From assembly GCA_030648515.1 (NCBI GenBank), contig JAUSHK010000003.1, forward strand, positions 108,710-151,741: 43,032 nucleotides of DNA. Reading direction: 5' to 3'. The notes under the pieces were generated by a model, which made no database searches, had not been told where the DNA came from, and saw only the letters and a list, made by a program, of their open reading frames with translations. The translations under genes and the position numbers were made by a program. The stretch comes from Candidatus Jorgensenbacteria bacterium (GTDB taxonomy: Bacteria > Patescibacteriota > Minisyncoccia > UBA6257 > GWB1-50-10). This document shows positions 9,913 to 18,438 of this stretch, piece by piece; within the stretch, counting starts at the first letter, position 1, and the number at the start of each line of letters is the position of its first letter.

Positions 9913-9945
9913 AAAAATCCCCAAACAAGCTAAGTTTGGGGATTT
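9913..9945. terminator. Terminator-like hairpin
   Basis: AATCCCCAAAC-AAGCTAA-GTTTGGGGATT. Confidence 0.75.
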
Positions 9946-9967
9946 AGAGGATTGATTAATCACGGCG

Positions 9968-10210
9968 CTACTCAGTCAGAAATTTTCTGGCCAGAGCAGC
10001 CCATGATGGATCAGTCGACCGAATAATTCGGGTGACCCTTTCAGAAAGCCAATCAATTGGGCAGAGTTCTCTTTGCATCTCTCCGGAAAATGATTGTAGG
10101 TAGACAATTTGAACATTTTTTCTGACGTAGATAACAAGTTTAAGTTCTTGTTCGTTGTCAGCAGTTTCTACGAAATCTCCTTTTTTAAGGTCGAGTAGTT
10201 TGTTTTTCAT
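9968..10210 (-). CDS. Hypothetical small protein (80 aa)
   Basis: ORF with purine-rich RBS-like sequence; LKKGDFVETADNEQELKLVIYV. No assignment. Confidence 0.5.
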   Translation of the reverse strand: MKNKLLDLKKGDFVETADNEQELKLVIYVRKNVQIVYLQSFSGEMQRELCPIDWLSERVTRIIRSTDPSWAALARKFLTE

Positions 10211-10337
10211 TTCTTCTCCTAGTCATTTTTATTAGTACTATCGTCATTGAAAAAAATTATTTTTAACCCAAATTTTACTAGATACATTATACACAACATT
10301 ATATGTTTTTGTCAAATGTTGTGATACTATAAACCCA

Positions 10338-10724
10338 ATGACCCAAAAATCGGAGCTTGGAAGAATAGGGGAGGATACTGCGGTAGAATTCCTGAAAAAT
10401 AAAAAATATAAAATCATTGAACGGAACGCGCGGGAATCGTGGGGAGAATTGGATATTATCGCGCTCGCACCAGATAAGACGCTTGTATTTGTGGAAGTAA
10501 AAACAATGAGCGATGGGGGAATGAATGGTTTGAAACCCGAGGACCAAATGAGTTTCGCAAAAATAGAAAAATTCAAAAAAGCGGCGATGCTCTACGCCGG
10601 CTACAATCAAAAATTAATCAATGATAAAAGAGGTTGGCGGCTTGATGTTGTGACGCTCGTGAAAAAAGGGGAGGGACCTGCCTGCGCAGGCAGGTTTGAA
10701 GTGAGGCATTATGAGAATATATGA
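10338..10724 (+). CDS. YraN/UPF0102 family endonuclease-like protein
   Basis: GRIGEDTAVEFLKNKKYKIIERNARESWGELDIIALAPDKTLVFVEVKT. Confidence 0.9.
   Translation: MTQKSELGRIGEDTAVEFLKNKKYKIIERNARESWGELDIIALAPDKTLVFVEVKTMSDGGMNGLKPEDQMSFAKIEKFKKAAMLYAGYNQKLINDKRGWRLDVVTLVKKGEGPACAGRFEVRHYENI
10677..10694. repeat. CCTGCCTGCGCAGGCAGG palindrome inside yraN-like gene
   Basis: Identical to copies in folD and recA; in frame (EGPACAGRFEV). Confidence 0.85.
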
Positions 10725-10732
10725 AAAACAGA

Positions 10733-10835
10733 AATTTCTAATTCCTAATATCTAATTTCTAATACCCCTTCGGGTTTTTAGACATTGGACATTTGGATTT
10801 TTATTAGAAATTAGTAATTAGACATTAGTAATTTT
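10733..10835. repeat. A/T-rich intergenic repeat (TTTCTAATTCCTAATATCTAATTTCTAAT...ATTAGAAATTAGTAATTAGACATTAGTAA), copy 1
   Basis: Near copy at 34822-34935. Confidence 0.85.
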
Positions 10836-10865
10836 TCAACACCTCGCCTATAATTCTAAAAACAT

Positions 10866-12995
10866 ATGAAACAGGAAAAGAACGAATCATCCGCCTACGA
10901 CCCGAAGCTGGTAGAGGACTCTATATATAAGGAGTGGGAGAAATCGGGATATTTTAATCCTGATAATCTGCCGGTAAAAAAATCAGCGAAGCCATACGTT
11001 GTTTATATGCCGCTTCCGAATGTGACGGGAACACTGCACATGGGGCATCTCCTAAACAACGCGATTCAGGACGTTGTGATTCGCTATCGGCGCATGCGCG
11101 GATACAAAGCGCTGTACTTGCCAGGCACGGACCATGCCGGCATCGCGACGCAATTCGTCGTTGAGAAAGAATTACGGAAACAGGGGATTAACAGGTTTGA
11201 GCTCGGGCGCGAAGCGTTTATAAAAAAAGTGTGGGAATGGAAAGAAAAATACGGCGGCCTTATTTTGGAACAGCTTCGGAAAATCGGGGTTTCCGCTGAT
11301 TGGTCGCGCATTCGTTTCACGATGGATGAAGAATATACAAAAGATGTTTTAGACGCATTCATTCATTACCACAAAAGGGGACTAATCTATCGCGGGGTGC
11401 GCGTCGTAAACTGGTGTCCGCGGTGTGGAACGAGCTTATCGGAACTGGAACTTGAACATAAGGAAGAAGAAACAAAACTGTGGCACATCCGTTATCCTGG
11501 CGCAGGTGGAGGTGAGGGAATTATTGTCGCGACAACACGGCCGGAAACAATGTTGGGTGATACGGCGGTCGCGGTGAATCCGAAAGATGCGAGATATAAA
11601 ACATTGGTCGGGAAAATGGTAATGCTCCCGATTCAAAACAGAAAAATTCCCGTCGTTGCTGATAATGCAATTGACTCGTCGTTTGGAACGGGCGCATTAA
11701 AAGTAACTCCCGCCCACGACATCGTTGATTTTGAAATAGGGGAACGGCACAAGCTTCCGATGATTCAAGTAATCGATGAGCGCGGCAAGATGATGGAAGT
11801 GGCCGGCAAGTTTGCCGGAATGAAAGCCGATGAGGCGCGAGCGGCGGTACTCGATGAACTTAAAAAGCTTGGCCTTTTAATGAAAGAAGAACCGTACGCG
11901 CATAATCTTGCGGTGTGTTACCGTTGCGGCCATACGATTGAGCCGATTCCGTCCGAACAATGGTTTTTGAAAATGAAGGAACTCGCGAAAAACGCGATTG
12001 ATGCCGTAAAGAATGAAAAAGTAAAAATCGGGCCGGAGAATTTTGAAAAGACGTATCTCAACTGGCTTTCAAATATCCGCGATTGGACAATTTCAAGACA
12101 GATTTGGTGGGGGCACCAGCTACCAGTTTGGTTTTGTAAAAACGACAAAGAAAAATTTACGGTTTCAATTGAAAAGCCAAAAGCATGCCCATTTTGCAAA
12201 ACGTGCGAAATGGAACAGGTTCCTGATGTGCTTGATACCTGGTTCTCGTCAGCACTATGGCCGTTCGCGGGATTAAGCAAAGAAGATGTTAAAAAATATT
12301 ATCCCGGCAATGCGCTTATCACCGCCCGCGATATTTTAAACCTTTGGGTCGCGCGGATGATTTATTCCGGAATTGAGTTTCAGAAAAAAGTTCCGTTTAA
12401 AGATGTGTACATCCATGGCACGGTGCTCACGAAGGAAGGGAAGCGGATGTCAAAGAGCTTAGGAACAGGCATTGACCCTTTGAAATACATTAATGAATTT
12501 GGCGCGGACGCCGCGCGATTTGCCGTAATCTGGCAGGCGACAGGCCAGGATATTCATTGGGACGAGGCGGCGGTTATGGCCGGAAGAAAATTCGCGAATA
12601 AAATTTGGAACGCGGCAAAGTTTGTGATGAGTAACCATGAAGGCGCAGAGACCGTAAAAAAGCCAGTTGGAAAAACCGTGGCGGACAAGAAAATTCTCGC
12701 GAAACTCGCTGCTACAAAAAAGCGCGCGGAGAAAAACATTGAATCATTCGAACTGAGCGCCACCCTAAAAGAGTTATACGATTTCTTTTGGCATGATTTA
12801 TGCGATACTTATATTGAGGAATCCAAAAAACAGCTTGCGGACGCGGAAACAGCAGAGTCGACAAAAATTGTGCTTTCTCACGTATTAGTTGAATCAATAA
12901 AAATGCTACATCCTTTTATGCCGTTTGTGACAGAAGCGATTTACCAAAAACTTCCAGTCCGCGGCAAGAAATTTTTAATGATTGAAACATGGTAG
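10866..12995 (+). CDS. valS: Valyl-tRNA synthetase, C-terminally short (709 aa)
   Basis: PLPNVTGTLHMGHLLNNAIQD, NWCPRCGTSLSELELEH, ATTRPETMLGDTAVAV, GKRMSKSLGTGIDPL. Confidence 0.95.
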   Translation: MKQEKNESSAYDPKLVEDSIYKEWEKSGYFNPDNLPVKKSAKPYVVYMPLPNVTGTLHMGHLLNNAIQDVVIRYRRMRGYKALYLPGTDHAGIATQFVVEKELRKQGINRFELGREAFIKKVWEWKEKYGGLILEQLRKIGVSADWSRIRFTMDEEYTKDVLDAFIHYHKRGLIYRGVRVVNWCPRCGTSLSELELEHKEEETKLWHIRYPGAGGGEGIIVATTRPETMLGDTAVAVNPKDARYKTLVGKMVMLPIQNRKIPVVADNAIDSSFGTGALKVTPAHDIVDFEIGERHKLPMIQVIDERGKMMEVAGKFAGMKADEARAAVLDELKKLGLLMKEEPYAHNLAVCYRCGHTIEPIPSEQWFLKMKELAKNAIDAVKNEKVKIGPENFEKTYLNWLSNIRDWTISRQIWWGHQLPVWFCKNDKEKFTVSIEKPKACPFCKTCEMEQVPDVLDTWFSSALWPFAGLSKEDVKKYYPGNALITARDILNLWVARMIYSGIEFQKKVPFKDVYIHGTVLTKEGKRMSKSLGTGIDPLKYINEFGADAARFAVIWQATGQDIHWDEAAVMAGRKFANKIWNAAKFVMSNHEGAETVKKPVGKTVADKKILAKLAATKKRAEKNIESFELSATLKELYDFFWHDLCDTYIEESKKQLADAETAESTKIVLSHVLVESIKMLHPFMPFVTEAIYQKLPVRGKKFLMIETW

Positions 12996-13723
12996 CGATA
13001 CTTCCGTTTATAATACTACTCGCGGCATTTTTGCCCGCGGCAATATGGCTTGTGATTTTTCTACACGAGGACCTGCACCCAGAGCCACGGCATCTCATAC
13101 TCTACGTCTTTAGCATTGGTATTTTGATTACTATTCCGGTTTTAGGAAGTCAGATAGCATTCCAGAAAATCAGTAACCTCTCGCCTGACGGGAGCCTATT
13201 CTTCATTATCGGCATTGTGGTCATTGAGGAAATCTTCAAATTTTGCGCCGGCTATTTTGCGGTATGGAAAAATACGGACTTCGACGAACCGATGGACGCG
13301 ATGATCTACCTTATTGTCGCGGCGCTCGGTTTCGCAACTGTTGAAAATCTGTTCACTGTCGTAACACAGATGTTTGGAAATTATGTAGCACCAACATCAA
13401 TCGTTGTTGAGACGCTAGCCCTCCGATTTATTGGCGCGACGCTTTTGCACACGCTTACAGCCGGCATTGTTGGCTACTATTGGGCGGTCGGCATTATGAA
13501 AAAAGAAGTAGTCCGATATGTCGCAATGGGTTTAGTGCTCGCCATCCTTGTTCACACAGTATTCAACTACTTGATGTATTTGTATCAGGACATCAATGTG
13601 CTCTATCCGACCATTTTTCTTGTCGGCGTCGCGTTTTTTGTGATTGAGGATTTTCAAAAAATAAAAGAGGATGAACGCGAGGGCAAGGGTTTTGATATAA
13701 TAAAGAGGTATGGAAGAAAATAA
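12989..13723 (+). CDS. PrsW-family intramembrane metalloprotease
   Basis: Polytopic; FLHEDLHPEPRHLILYVF, VVIEEIFKFCAGYF (EExxK-like), ATVENLF, LLHTLTAGIVGYYW. Confidence 0.8.
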   Translation: MVAILPFIILLAAFLPAAIWLVIFLHEDLHPEPRHLILYVFSIGILITIPVLGSQIAFQKISNLSPDGSLFFIIGIVVIEEIFKFCAGYFAVWKNTDFDEPMDAMIYLIVAALGFATVENLFTVVTQMFGNYVAPTSIVVETLALRFIGATLLHTLTAGIVGYYWAVGIMKKEVVRYVAMGLVLAILVHTVFNYLMYLYQDINVLYPTIFLVGVAFFVIEDFQKIKEDEREGKGFDIIKRYGRK

Positions 13724-14153
13724 TGAAAAAGGAATGGAAGGAGATAATGTTTTTGTGGAACTTGCGAAAGTAAGATCGGCCGAAGCGGCGCTTCAGGAAG
13801 AGATCGCTACGCCGGGAAATGAAAGCGAGGGACAGCTCACCGTTGATGTGTACCAGGACGGCGATGATATTGTTGTGGAATCGGCAATCGCGGGCGTTCG
13901 CGAAAACGATATTGATGTTCACATCGCAAACGACGCGGTTACTATTCGCGGAAAGCGGGAAAAGAAGCACGAAGTAAAAACGAAAGATTATTTTTACCAG
14001 GAATGTTTTTGGGGGCAGTTCTCGCGGACGGTAATTTTGCCAGCGGAAGTTGATCCCGAAAAATCAACCGCAACGCTCAAAAACGGCATTCTTGTGGTTC
14101 GCATGCCATGCTTCGCGAAAGCAAAATCAAAAAAGCTGAAAGTAAAAGAGTAG
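13710..14153 (+). CDS. Hsp20/alpha-crystallin family small heat-shock protein
   Basis: LTVDVYQDGDDIVVESAIAGVRENDIDVHIANDAVTIRGKRE...FWGQFSRTVILPAEVDPEKSTATLKNGILVVRMP. Confidence 0.92.
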   Translation: MEENNEKGMEGDNVFVELAKVRSAEAALQEEIATPGNESEGQLTVDVYQDGDDIVVESAIAGVRENDIDVHIANDAVTIRGKREKKHEVKTKDYFYQECFWGQFSRTVILPAEVDPEKSTATLKNGILVVRMPCFAKAKSKKLKVKE

Positions 14154-14167
14154 AAACTAAACAAAAC

Positions 14168-14195
14168 AATCCCCGCGCAGGCGGGGATTTTATTT
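14168..14195. terminator. Terminator between convergent hsp20 and alr
   Basis: AATCCCCGC-GCA-GGCGGGGATT then T-rich. Confidence 0.8.
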
Positions 14196-15336
14196 ATACG
14201 ACCACTCTCTCAATAAGCGGGTTGATACAGGTGAGCGCTTCGTAATTGATTGAATCGCATTTTTCTGCAAACTCTTCCGCGCTTATAAACTCTTTTTCAT
14301 CTTTTCCGATAATCGTCGCGGTGTCGCCGACGCGCGCGGTGGAATTTGGCGGAAGCGCGACAGTAATCAAGTCCATTGAAACGCGGCCTAAGATTTTTGC
14401 GCGCACTCCGCGTATTAAAACTTCGCCGCGTCCTGATGCAACGCGCGGAATTCCGTGCCAATAACCAATAGGAATAATCGCCGCCAGCGTCGGCTTTGTA
14501 ATGCGCTCGGTGAGATCATAGCCGATAAAATCGCCGGGCGCGAAATGCTTTACCTCGCTCACGGTCGCCCTCCAACTCAAAACGGGCTCAAGCGCGAGTG
14601 TTTTCCTAAGTGTAATTGGGTGCTGGGCGGCGGATTCTTTTGTGGGCCAGTGGCCGTAGAGCCCGATGCCGACGCGCACAATATCATAATGCGATTGCGG
14701 AAAGAGAAGCGCCCCGCCGGTTGCCGAAGCGTGAAACTGCATATCGCGCAGGCCGGATTCTTTGCACAACATCTTCGCTTTTTCAAATTCTTCAATTTGT
14801 TTAAGCGTGTAGTCGGGATACGTGAGATTTTTTGCGCTCGCAAAATGCGTGCATGCGCCGATGCAATGTTTTTGCAAAAGCTTAGAGGCATTCACAATAG
14901 AAAGCGCTTTCGGCAAATCGCTTACATAAAATCCCTGCCGATGCATGCCGGTATCAATTTTGAGGTGAAAGTCTACTGGAGTTTTGTCTTTTTGAATCGC
15001 ATTAAGCGCGTCAAAATTTGAAACAGTAATCGTAATGCCGTCGCGCGCCGCTTCCTGCGCAAAGTGATTGAGCGACGGCCCGAGCACGATAATCGGTTTT
15101 GTAATTCCTCCTTTTCGCAATTTCTTTCCCTCAATAACACTATCAACGCAAAAGCCGTCGGCACCAAGCTCATCCGCGAGTTTTGGAAAAACCGTAAGCC
15201 CGTGTCCGTACGCGTTTGATTTCACGACGGCGAAAAGTTTTGTTGGTTTTTTAAGAATAGAGCGAAACGCCTGAATATTACGCGCGAGCGCGCTCCGTTT
15301 AATTTCAATCCAGGTTTTGTATTGCGTCCGGCCCAT
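14194..15336 (-). CDS. alr: Alanine racemase
   Basis: AVVKSNAYGHG, KIDTGMHRQGF, VRVGIGLYG, GRVSMDLITV. Confidence 0.95.
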   Translation of the reverse strand: MGRTQYKTWIEIKRSALARNIQAFRSILKKPTKLFAVVKSNAYGHGLTVFPKLADELGADGFCVDSVIEGKKLRKGGITKPIIVLGPSLNHFAQEAARDGITITVSNFDALNAIQKDKTPVDFHLKIDTGMHRQGFYVSDLPKALSIVNASKLLQKHCIGACTHFASAKNLTYPDYTLKQIEEFEKAKMLCKESGLRDMQFHASATGGALLFPQSHYDIVRVGIGLYGHWPTKESAAQHPITLRKTLALEPVLSWRATVSEVKHFAPGDFIGYDLTERITKPTLAAIIPIGYWHGIPRVASGRGEVLIRGVRAKILGRVSMDLITVALPPNSTARVGDTATIIGKDEKEFISAEEFAEKCDSINYEALTCINPLIERVVV

Positions 15337-15377
15337 AAAGTAAGTACTTATTATCCTACCGGAAGCGAGGCGGGCTG

Positions 15378-15926
15378 TTAAGAGTGTTTTTCGTTGTACG
15401 CGCGGACGGCTTTTTTGATGCCGCTAAGCGCCGCAATCCGCGAGACGAATCCATTGATAACCACCTTGTCGTATTTTTCCTTCTCAAGCTTTTTGATTTC
15501 CTTGAAGTGAATTAAAAGTTCCTGCTGTTGGTGTTCGTTTAAATCCTTGTATGATTCAATATGCGAAAAGCGCGGGTCAATTTTTGTAATCGGAACCGCA
15601 ATCACCTTGAGGTCGCTGCCTTTTTCGTCTCGCGTGTCAATTCCGCCGATGACGCGCGCTTTAATGACACAGCCTGGGAATGTCGGGTACGTTGTTAAAA
15701 GCACCACGTCCACCGCATCGCTGTCGTCATAGTGCGTCTGCGGTATGAAGCCGTAGTCAAATGGGTAAAACATGTGGTGGTACAGCACGCGGTCAAGTTT
15801 AAAATATCCACGCTCTTCGTCGTACTCATACTTGTTGCTTGAGCCCTTTGGTATGTCTATAACCACGTTTATTGTCTCGTTTTTTTTGTCCGTGAACGCG
15901 GATAATGTCCTATACAAATTATGCAT
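15378..15926 (-). CDS. ppa: Inorganic pyrophosphatase
   Basis: VVIDIPKGSSNKYEYDEERGYFKLDRVLYHHMFYPFDYGFIPQT...DSDAVDVVLL. Confidence 0.95.
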   Translation of the reverse strand: MHNLYRTLSAFTDKKNETINVVIDIPKGSSNKYEYDEERGYFKLDRVLYHHMFYPFDYGFIPQTHYDDSDAVDVVLLTTYPTFPGCVIKARVIGGIDTRDEKGSDLKVIAVPITKIDPRFSHIESYKDLNEHQQQELLIHFKEIKKLEKEKYDKVVINGFVSRIAALSGIKKAVRAYNEKHS

Positions 15927-15953
15927 AAGTTATAAAATATGATTTATTTTTTG

Positions 15954-17204
15954 TTATTCGTCCTCTCCCTTGATTGGTTCAGCTTTGTCCGGCGTATATT
16001 GCGCCGGGTCGAGTTCGTCGTCAATGGCGACCGAGACACCGCCTTCCTGAACCTCTTCGGGGCGCGCCTCTGACCGCACGTCTATTTTCCATCCGGTAAG
16101 TTTTGCCGCCAGTCGGACATTTTGCCCGCCTTTGCCGATTGCGAGTGAAAGTTGGTCGTCTGAAACAAACACCTTCGCCTCGCGGCGGGGAAGAACCTCA
16201 ACGCGCTGAACTTTCGCAGGTGAGAGTGCGTTCGCAATAAACTTCTCGGGATCGTCGGACCATTCTGTAACGTCAATTTTTTCATTGCCGAGCTCGTTTG
16301 TAATCGCAATCACGCGCGTGCCGCGCTGGCCGACCGCGGAACCAATTGGGTCAACGCGGTCTTCCTTGGACGCAACGGCGATTTTTGTTCGGCTGCCGGC
16401 TTCGCGGGCGATGCTTTTAATTTCAACGATGCCATCAGCAATTTCCGGAACCTCAAGCTCAAAAAGTTTTGCAATAAATTTCGGATGCGAGCGTGAAAGC
16501 ACGATGCCGGGGCGGTGCGGATCATCTTGCACTGCCAAAATATAAAAACGAAGCCGCTCGCCTGGGCGATAATGCTCGCCAGGAATGCTTTCGTTTCGGA
16601 ACATGATGCCGATTGCGCGGCCGAGGTCAACATAAACATTCCCGCGCTCAAATCGCTGGACGATGCCGCTCACGATTTGCCCTTCTTTGCCGGCAAATTC
16701 CTCGCGCACCGATGAGCGCTCTGCTTCGCGAAGGCCCTGAAGAATAACCTGCTTTGCGGTTTGCGCCGCGATGCGGCCGAAATCGGCGTGGGTTTCAAGG
16801 GGAAATTCCAAGGCGTCGCCTGATTTCGCGTCTTTCTTTATCTTTTTTGCCTCATCCGTGAAAATATGGCGGTCAGGATTATAGCGGGGGAGAAGATCTT
16901 CCTCACCCTCAATCGGAGCGGCAACATATTCTCTTTCTCTGTTCTTTGGTTCTTTTTCCTCTGGTTCATCTTCCTCGGCAACAATGCGCACCTCAGACGG
17001 ATCAACGACGGTTTTTTCCTGCCAAAACTTAAGTCGGCCCGTTTTGAGGTCAAATTTTGTCTTGATTATTTCGGAACGCTTCCGATATTCTTTTTTATAC
17101 GCCGCCGCGAGCGCCGCCTCAATCGCGCCCAAAACCTTATCGGCCTGGATGCCTTTTTCTGCGGCGACCTGCTGGACTGCTGAACCTAATTCTTTTAAAT
17201 CCAT
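15954..17204 (-). CDS. nusA: Transcription termination/antitermination factor NusA
   Basis: S1/KH arrangement; DPIGSAVGQRGTRVIAITNELGNEKIDVTEW, DDQLSLAIGKGGQNVRLAAKLTGWKIDV. Confidence 0.95.
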   Translation of the reverse strand: MDLKELGSAVQQVAAEKGIQADKVLGAIEAALAAAYKKEYRKRSEIIKTKFDLKTGRLKFWQEKTVVDPSEVRIVAEEDEPEEKEPKNREREYVAAPIEGEEDLLPRYNPDRHIFTDEAKKIKKDAKSGDALEFPLETHADFGRIAAQTAKQVILQGLREAERSSVREEFAGKEGQIVSGIVQRFERGNVYVDLGRAIGIMFRNESIPGEHYRPGERLRFYILAVQDDPHRPGIVLSRSHPKFIAKLFELEVPEIADGIVEIKSIAREAGSRTKIAVASKEDRVDPIGSAVGQRGTRVIAITNELGNEKIDVTEWSDDPEKFIANALSPAKVQRVEVLPRREAKVFVSDDQLSLAIGKGGQNVRLAAKLTGWKIDVRSEARPEEVQEGGVSVAIDDELDPAQYTPDKAEPIKGEDE

Positions 17205-17209
17205 AATAT

Positions 17210-17238
17210 TAGTTTGTAGTTGGTAGTGAGTAGTTTGT
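17210..17238 (-). repeat. ACTACTCACTACCAACTACAAAC-type repeat in the nusA leader
   Basis: + strand TTAGTTTGTAGTTGGTAGTGAGTAGTTTGTC, reverse complement of the folD/tatD motif. Confidence 0.8.
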
Positions 17239-17339
17239 CTCCCTACGGGAGATGTCCCGAAGGGACATAGTTGATAAAATTATCAAGATTTTGAACAAAG
17301 AACCGCTCTGGAAAGAGCGGCTGTCACCAAACAATAGTA

Positions 17340-17367
17340 AGTATACTCTTCTGTTTTAAAATGTCAA
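17340..17367 (-). promoter_or_regulatory. Candidate sigma70-type promoter for nusA
   Basis: On minus strand: TTGACA (17362-17367), 16-nt spacer, TATACT (17340-17345). Confidence 0.6.
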
Positions 17368-17379
17368 ATATCAGAACTT

Positions 17380-18426
17380 CTATAGGCTCAAATTCGCCTG
17401 CGCGGTAATCCGTTTGTTCTTTTTTCTGAGATAGCTCATATATCCGGCGACGGCAATCATGACAGCGTTATCGGTATTGAATGTTATAGGTGGTACGAAG
17501 AAATTCGTTTTTAACTTACTACTCAGGGTTTTGAGCGATTCGCGCAAAGCAGAATTTGCCGCTACGCCGCCCGAGAGAAAAATTGATTTCGCTCTGTATT
17601 CCTGAGCGGCTCGAGAAGTTTTATGAGTCAATACGTCAATCGCTGCTTTTTGGAACGATGCGGCAACATCAGCCTTAGTTTGTAGTGAGTAGTGAGTAGT
17701 TTGTAGATCGCGGAGATAATATAAGACAGAAGTTTTGAGTCCCGAGAAGCTGAAGTTATAGTCTTTTGTGTGCATCATCGGACGCGGAAATGGAATGGCA
17801 TTTGGGTTTCCGTCTTCCGCGAGCTTCTGAATTTCCGGCCCGCCCGGATAGGGAAGCTCGAGCATCTTCGCCGCCTTGTCAAATGCTTCGCCGACAGCGT
17901 CATCGCGCGTCTCGCCGAGCTTTTTCCATTTTGTAAGTGAGTCCATCCTGAGTAGTATTGTGTGTCCGCCGCTCACGACAAGAGCGATGGCGGGGAACAA
18001 GTTTGTAGTTGGTAGTGAGTAGTGAGTAGTTTTGGATTGCGAAAGGAGAAAACTATACAAATGACCCTCGAGATGATTTGCGCCGATAAGCTTTGCTTTT
18101 GGAAAATATTTTTTGTGGATTTCTTTCGCAAACTCCACTCCTGTCCAAAGTGCCGGCTCAAGCCCGGGGCCGACGGTGACGGCAAGAATGCCTATGGAAG
18201 ACGGCTCAATTTTGTCGAGCAGTTTTTTAAAAATTATCGGCAAATTTTTCTGGTGTTCGCGCTTTGCTAAATTCGGCACGACTCCGCCCCAGGGCCTGTG
18301 AATGGAAATTTGCGACGAAACAACGTTTTCAATAATTTTAAATTTTGGAGATATTAATCCGCCGCCCGCCTCAACAAGCGCAAACGCGGTCTCATCGCAC
18401 GAAGTTTCTATAGCAAGGATTTTCAT
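17380..18426 (-). CDS. tsaD: tRNA N6-adenosine threonylcarbamoyltransferase (ORF opens at 18435)
   Basis: KILAIETSCDETAFALVE, ISIHRPWGGVVPNLAKREHQKNL, TVGPGLEPALWTGVEFAK, ANHLEGHLYS, LVVSGGHTILL. Confidence 0.95.
   Translation of the reverse strand: MKILAIETSCDETAFALVEAGGGLISPKFKIIENVVSSQISIHRPWGGVVPNLAKREHQKNLPIIFKKLLDKIEPSSIGILAVTVGPGLEPALWTGVEFAKEIHKKYFPKAKLIGANHLEGHLYSFLLSQSKTTHYSLPTTNLFPAIALVVSGGHTILLRMDSLTKWKKLGETRDDAVGEAFDKAAKMLELPYPGGPEIQKLAEDGNPNAIPFPRPMMHTKDYNFSFSGLKTSVLYYLRDLQTTHYSLQTKADVAASFQKAAIDVLTHKTSRAAQEYRAKSIFLSGGVAANSALRESLKTLSSKLKTNFFVPPITFNTDNAVMIAVAGYMSYLRKKNKRITAQANLSL
17677..17706 (-). repeat. ACTACTCACTACAAACTA-type repeat inside tsaD
   Basis: Encodes QTTHYSLQTK in frame. 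Confidence 0.85.
18002..18030 (-). repeat. ACTACTCACTACCAACTAC-type repeat inside tsaD (second copy)
   Basis: Encodes KTTHYSLPTTN in frame. Confidence 0.85.
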
Positions 18427-18438
18427 GGTACGCATTAT

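Noticed and set aside
14455-15021. 188-aa plus-strand ORF
   Set aside because: Antisense within alr; shadow ORF.
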